From Laetiporus sulphureus 93-53 (Eukaryota > Basidiomycota > Agaricomycetes > Polyporales > Laetiporaceae): a DNA stretch of 64,000 nucleotides. Location: positions 411,876 through 475,875 of the forward strand of contig NW_024468530.1 in the NCBI RefSeq assembly GCF_001632365.1, read 5' to 3'. Of the stretch, positions 58,426 to 64,000 are shown in pieces (the first letter of the stretch is position 1; each line of letters opens with the position of its first letter). The notes below the pieces were generated by a model. The model was not told the origin of the DNA and searched no databases. It was given only the letters and a program-made list of their open reading frames with translations. The translations under genes and the position numbers were made by a program.

Positions 58426-59893
58426 TCAAGCAGTTTCTGCCTGATCTGCCGCTTGTTCCGGCTCCGTTGGCTTGTCCATACCCTTCTTATCCCAGCCCAT
58501 CCTCGATACAACGTATTCCTGTCCAATCACTTCCACGCCTACCCTGATTGCCTCGACTACCAGATCCTCGACCCACTCATATTCGTCCCAGAGTTCCAGC
58601 CAATTACCAGGGACAGCCTGAGTCAGTGTGGAGTGGTTGAGATTGTGTGCCGGGTCTGAAAGGTAGAGAAGGAACTGCAACGATGTGCTATGGGTAGGGG
58701 TAGATGATCCTGAAGATGCTGTCGTCTCGGCCGACTGGGGAAGAGGGAGTGTTGTCATGCACGGCTGTATGCGCAAATAGACATAAGAGTATGTCGTGGG
58801 ATTCTGTGTAGACGAGGTGTGAGTACTCGGCGTCTTTGAGTTGCGCTTAATTATTTCTTCAAGATTGGCCTTGGTCAAGGTCAGCGTTGTAGAAAGTTAG
58901 ACAGCAACGATACAATCAGCATACCTGAGCCAACTTCAAAGCAGCGTCCAGCCCTTCGACAGCGTTCAGCTCTCTCCCAGATTCAGCTACGTCCTTCGGC
59001 CGCGACTCATCTCCTCTGTTTACAACAAGATCACCACCTTCAACTTGTTCCATGATCTAACGCGTTCAGTTAACCACTAATATGACTTTAGACCGGCATT
59101 TTAGAGTGTACGAACTCGTGATAGAGCCCTGTACACAAGAGACTCGACGCCATCGTAACCTCTCATGTCGTGACTCAACCAGACTTGGATGACCTCGTGC
59201 TCAGAAATTGGAGGAGCAACGACGTTGAGGATATCTGTTAGCGTTGAAAGGCCGACTCTCTTGAAGTCATTGCCTGATTTCTAGGATAAGAATAACAATT
59301 CTTTGGATTCTGAGTACGAGTTGCATACCGAGTTTGTCCAACTGTGCGGCCCGCGCGTACTCCAAGACACCCTCACCCCACTTCCGTGCTTGCTCATTCT
59401 TTGGGAGCTGCTTGACCTGCTCATCTACTACAGATTTCGCCTGTTGAATAGCGGCGCTGGCGCTTGACCAAACACTTCCCCAGCCCCAGCCGCCTACTGG
59501 TGTACTCTGGGCCTCTTTCTGGGAAGCTTCCGGCTTAGGAGACGAGGAAGCGGACAGCCGCGAATTGTTTGAGTCGGTCCGCGAAAGAGCAGAAGACGGA
59601 GTGGCTGAAGGGGGTAGCAATGGCGCGGGACCTCCCACTTTGACTCGTTCGGTGCTCTTCCTGAGCGTCGGCGTGCCTGCACGGGAGACAGGTCGATCTA
59701 GATGCGAGATGGTGGTACGAGGAGGCTCGGAGCTCTTCTGAGTGATCTCATCAATGAATGCATAGACCTCAGCCTCCCCCTCCGGCGGTGCCTGCTCGGA
59801 TCCTGGGACGCCCTCGGGAGGTGGCGTCAAGGAGTCGAGTTGGTCGAGGAACTGAAGTGCCTCTTCCTGTTTGGTTTTGGATTTCGCGGACAT
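58426..59893 (-). CDS. MTC1: Maintenance of telomere capping protein 1 family
   Basis: Fungal Mtc1 family; yeast Mtc1 is a COPI-associated cytoplasmic protein whose loss is synthetic with a telomere-capping defect. The N-terminus MSAKSKTKQEEALQFLDQLD and the block GEAEVYAFIDEITQKS are signatures. A Pro/Ser-rich region follows, then GGWGWGSVWSSASAAIQQAK, VVDEQVKQLPKNEQARKWGE and LEYARAAQLDKLG. The remaining exons give VGLSTLTDILNVVAPPISEH, EVIQVWLSHDMRGYDGVESL, then LPGNWLELWDEYEWVEDLVV-like sequence and the end VVSRMGWDKKGMDKPTEPE. About 465 residues in four exons. Its start is 221 bp from that of the divergent chromodomain gene. Confidence 0.88.
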
Positions 59894-60114
59894 TAGTGTG
59901 AGGGACAGGAAATGGAGAGTGCTGAGACTAGAGTCCGCGGAACGAGTTGCTGCGTCGAGCAGGCGCAGCGCTCAGGTCTCCATCAAATGGTGACCGCTAC
60001 GCGTCGTGATCGAGAGTGCGTGAAACGCGTGGACTGCGAGTGGCTAGCTGCCAGTTCATCCTCGTTCAACGCTGCACTCCCACATCCTCTACAGCGTCGG
60101 GAAATCTGCGCGTC

Positions 60115-63100
60115 ATGCCGAAGAAACGAAAATCGCAAGGGACGTCCGAGTCAGAAGAGCAGGAACAATACCATGTCGGTAGGTGTGCCTCGTTTAACAT
60201 GGCATAACACGTTACAGACCCTTGGAGGCATCAGAGGTCATCACACAGGCGCGAGTGAACGAGGACGATGGTTGGGTAAATCTATCTGTTTGACGCCCCA
60301 TCTTGGTTGATAACGAACGTTTTCAGGATTACTATGTCAAGGTCAGTAGGATCAGTGCTGCTGCACAAGTTATCTCGTCCGATCGCTGTAACCATCATAG
60401 TGGGCAAATTATGATTCAGACAACAACACGTGAGTGGTTGACTGTCGACCAGTCTATATATTGTTTTGAGCAAGCATACCAGGTGGGAACCTGAAGAGAA
60501 CCTGCTCGAGTGCAAACGTCTCTTGCGCGGCTTCTGGAAAAACGTGGGCGTCGACGACGTAGACTATGCGATAGGCCATACTGTTCGTGCCACTCCCTCC
60601 TGGATCAGTATGTGCTGCCGCCCGTCTTTTCTCAACCTCATTCCGACTATTGCGTGTTTTCAGAGAAAGAAAAGCAATTCTTTGCTGAAAGCTTTGGCAA
60701 GGAGGTCCTGCAAAGTGAGTCAACGAGCAATGAAGAGGCTCGACAGCCTGAAAATAACGATGCGCAAAATTCATCAACGGTATGGATGTCTGGCTCCCCT
60801 TTCTCGACATGACTCATAACACTTCTTCATATGATTCGCAGAAGAGACAAGGTCAAAGCAAACGAGCGTCCAAGGCTGAATCTTCCACGCCTCGTATGCC
60901 GAAAACTTTTAAGAAGAAAAAGTTGGTGAAACTAGGCAAACGTCGTGCGAGACAAGAAGTATCAGAAATGACATTCTCCTTGTTTGGCTTCTCCTTGACA
61001 TGTCATAAACACCCAGGATGAAACTGACGACTCTGATGCTGTGACGCCTTTGAAAATTCGAAGACACAGAAAGAAGCGTGCTGTATCTGTAAATGAAGAG
61101 GAGGTGAGCTGCTGCCGCAACGCCCGATGACCGTTTGCAGTCTGAACAGGTAGTGACAGTCTGAAAGTTCTACCGGAATACCTCTACGTAAAATCCGCAA
61201 GGCAGCACTTACGTCTGGAAAGGAATCGTCGGATTATCTGAATACTGGCCAGGTATTGTGCTTTGTTCGTCTGCCGCAATCAATGCTCACGACGGTATCC
61301 CGAAAGGACAAGGGAAAAGGAAAGGCTATCGCAGTTCCGGATTCCTCATCAAGCGATGAAGGAGAGAAGAGTTCTGGGTGCCATTCATTGTTCTCGGCAC
61401 CATCATCTCCAGTTGTACTGTTGAAAGATTTGGCTCCCGCCACTCCGGCGCATCAGCCGCCGAATCCAGAGGCTGCACCTCAGAAACAGCCGTTGGCTTC
61501 GAGCAGCACCCTGTCGAAGCCTCCAGAACGATTGAACGTCCAAGAACCGTCCATGAAGATCAAAGAAAGCGGCGCTGTCATGGGCATCGCGACCAAAAAA
61601 CGTGTCGCACAGACAGCCACAGTCCTTGTGGCAGTATCGAAGTCATCGAGTTCTTCAGCTTTTAAAAGCAAATTCCCCAGATTTTCTAAGAAAACTACCG
61701 ATACAAACAATAATGTGACTGCTTCTGCTCAGGAGAAGCAGTCGCCAACCAGGCCTGATGCTGCTAGACAGTCCTCGAACAGGACGTCGACTGAGTCACC
61801 AATGGAAATCACAACTGATGCTGCCAATTTCGTTCAATCTCCGGTCTCCATTTCGGACCGCTTGCCTTCAGTGGAACCTCCACCTGCAGAGTCAACTCGT
61901 GTGAAAGAGACTCAGTCAAGGTAAGTAGGCTGTGCTTACACGAATTGCTGCTGAGAAGATGTTTTTTACACACTTAACATGAAGACCCGAGCCTCTACCG
62001 CTACCACGTCGCCGTAATATGCCCGAACAGCCATCTGCGGGGCCATCGAATGAGGTTGATCGGTTCTTATCAAATATCATGCCCGATGTGTAAGTGGTTC
62101 GTCTGTCGTCCATGGGTTGTAAAGCTAAGGAGGTTAACATTACAGTCTTGCGGCGCCCATGGTGTAAGTCGTTCATCCCCTACAGAAGACAGCTTCCTGA
62201 GATTTCTTGCAGGGAATCTGACAGAGAAGGTGCATTAGGGAGACCTTCCCAAAATGCTTCGTTGTTCAAGAAGCTGCCGTCTCTCCCAAAGTCAGTGCTC
62301 ATGTATTGTGCTGTAGACGGTCTGCTGATGCGGTTGTATATGCATGTAGGATTCCCAAGAAGTGGAGATGGTCAGGCGAGCTGCACGTCAATCTGGACTC
62401 AAGTAGAACGAAACGTCTATGCAACGTCGAATTATCCGACGCTAGCGAGCCTCGGCCCAGCGGGCTACGCTTCAGTCTTTGCCTCAATGACGTCGATTCT
62501 CTGACGATGAAAAAACTTCATGTCGTCTCGGATCTTTCTATGATTCTGCGGGCCTGCGGCATGATCCAGCAATATGCGAAACTAGGGCCTCAAACCCCCG
62601 AGGATGTGAGTTCGATCACGATACTCGCCACGCACATGAGGCGAAAGCGGATAGTAAGTGCTGGTCTAGTTAATCAGGCGACGTCAGCAACTTGAACCCG
62701 TGCGCGATGACAGTTCACGTACGCTCATCTCGACTTGGACGGACAGAAGGCAGCGTTGTTGTTGATGTTTCCCCCTTCAAACAAAGAGCTGTTTATGCTC
62801 TTCAAAGTTCCAAATGATTATGTGGACAACACCCAGCTCATAGTAGTTCTAGTTCCTTGGGAAATGCCGCGTCACCAATACGAGAAGGCTTCTTGGTTCA
62901 AACGAAGGGTCGCTCCCTCAAACGAAGGGTCACCGCAGGCAAGCCTGATCAAACAGCTACGTGGGGTCGGTCGCACTTTCAGCGACAATCGTCAACTTTA
63001 CCGAGCGCTCTATGTCCTCAAGTTTTCTCGGAGTGTTATTGATTACATGTCTTGGCCAAAACGTCCTTACTGCGTCTGGCATACTCCAGGAGATGGTACT

Positions 63101-63976
63101 ATGGCTGAGTCTGGCGCGGAAACAGCAATGCTGCGTGCTGTTCTGGAGGCTTACACAGCTGAAGATGTCGGATACAAGAAGGATGTCCGTGCGATCTTCA
63201 TCCATGTCGGAGCCCTTGCATCATTTAACGCGTTCCCCGCGCTGGCTGAACGACGGTCCAAGCGGCCGGACATTCAATTCTACACGTATGGGACGCACGA
63301 GAGTATATCACCAGAACGGTGGGGCATCCGTGAGATTTACCTATTCGGTAAGTGCGCAGGTTTCCTATGAGCACCAGGCTCATTCTACACAGGAGGTGTC
63401 GTAATGTTCACTCCATCTGCCGTCCTGGAAGACATATTCGGATGTTACGATTTGATGAGAAAGATCGATGAGCATCCTTTGTGGCAATGTTACATTCTAC
63501 CCTCCGTTGTTACAATGCTCGCGAAGTTCACCTGTCAAGGGCAAAATCCTCTAACCTTGCTTGATAAGTGCGTATTTCGATACGCGGCATCGCCGAGGAT
63601 ACTGACAGAGCGTGATAGAGGGGACTTCCTGCTGGATGGTCTTCTGGGACTCATCGAGAATGGGACGATCTCGCTTCTTCGGGCGCCTGCAACAGGGTGG
63701 GACTTTTGTCAGGGTCAAATTCCAACGGAGGAGTGGCTTTCATGGCAGATGAGCTTGCTGAGCATGAAAGCTCGCGATCTGCTCGAGGAATGCATCAGAG
63801 TTGCCTCCACGCAATATACTAATGTCCTAGAGCACGAACTCCAGGAGGCTATCCAGAAGGAGATTGCTCGGGACATGTGGTCAATGCAATTGCAGCCGTT
63901 AATCATGGACAAATACAGGCGTCTGGTTGTGGTGAAAAGCAGAACCGATCGGTATTTCCACGAGGACAGGGAGGGT
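60115..63976 (+). CDS. Chromodomain protein, Chp1-like architecture (3' end missing)
   Basis: Starts MPKKRKSQG, a basic nuclear-type run. The chromodomain is spread over the first exons (60115-60178, 60235-60275 and following): YHVEVITQARVNEDDGW, then DYYVKWANYDSDNNTWEP and EENLLECKRLLRGFWKNV. Its cage aromatics are present, so it should read methylated histone H3. A long basic/Ser-rich linker follows. Downstream, WRWSGELHVNL to LRFSLCLND resembles the start of a SPOC domain. The last part (AIFIHVGALASFNAFPALAE, GTHESISPERWGIREIYLFG, GVVMFTPSAVLED) resembles the PIN-like tail of fission-yeast Chp1 and of basidiomycete chromodomain proteins. The final exon ends at 63976 with donor GTAAGT, so the gene continues beyond the window. 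SPOC and PIN are inferences; the chromodomain is clear. Confidence 0.8.
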
Positions 63977-64000
63977 GTAAGTGATCATCATATCTGTTCG

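Noticed and set aside
1..64000. tRNA, rRNA, snRNA and CRISPR arrays
   Set aside because: No GTTCRANNC-type T-loop with matching arms, no rRNA blocks, no U6-like sequence and no regularly spaced repeats were seen by eye; a covariance-model scan could still find something.

Overview
This is nuclear DNA from a filamentous basidiomycete, most likely an Agaricomycete. Nearly every gene is cut by several 45-65 bp GT-AG introns, genes lie 150-1,400 bp apart on both strands, and the best-recognised proteins (Tim21, Vma7, Ecd/SGT1, Blm10, Rpd3, Rad14, biotin synthase) carry fungal features. I see no rRNA, tRNA, CRISPR, operon, prophage or large transposon. Splice joins were inferred by eye from reading frame, GT/AG sites and family knowledge. 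Exon coordinates are given where I could resolve them.

Layout. 0.3-5.8 kb: TIM21 (+), VMA7 (-) and an Ecdysoneless/SGT1 homologue (+). 5.9-9.5 kb: a secreted Gly/Asn-rich protein built from one repeat per exon (-) and an MFS sugar transporter (-). 10-16 kb: a RING-finger protein (+), an unrecognised 737-residue protein (-) and TRAX (-). 16.2-16.9 kb: a decayed HIT-domain gene. 17.3-26 kb: one long gene for the Blm10/PA200 proteasome activator (-). 26.3-33.1 kb: a possible Rxt2-like protein (-) and a 1,687-residue disordered protein (+). 33.3-40.2 kb: succinyl-CoA ligase beta (-), a DinB-like protein (+), a small inverted-repeat element and the RPD3 histone deacetylase (+). 40.6-44.4 kb: RAD14/XPA (+), a peroxisomal acyl-CoA thioesterase (+) and ribosomal protein eS27 (-). 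45.7-52.9 kb: a BTG/Tob-like intronless gene (+), a small orphan ORF (+), biotin synthase (+) and a degenerate REXO4-like exonuclease (+). 53.2-64 kb: SPF27/BCAS2 (-), NDUFS3 (+), an orphan Ser/Pro-rich protein (+), MTC1 (-) and a chromodomain protein (+) that runs off the end of the window.

The genes are mostly unrelated housekeeping functions: mitochondrial import and respiration, vacuolar acidification, proteasome, splicing, DNA repair, biotin and acyl-CoA metabolism. Three are chromatin or small-RNA linked: Rpd3, TRAX and the chromodomain protein, whose tail looks like SPOC plus PIN domains as in fission-yeast Chp1. I do not claim they form a cluster.

The most unusual items are the exon-modular secreted protein with Kex2-type sites, the exonuclease-fold protein that has lost its catalytic acids, the Chp1-like protein, the HIT pseudogene, and several extreme splice arrangements: an ATG-only exon in eS27, an 8-nt terminal coding exon that supplies the proteasome-docking tail of Blm10, and a 21-nt exon in the radical-SAM motif of biotin synthase.
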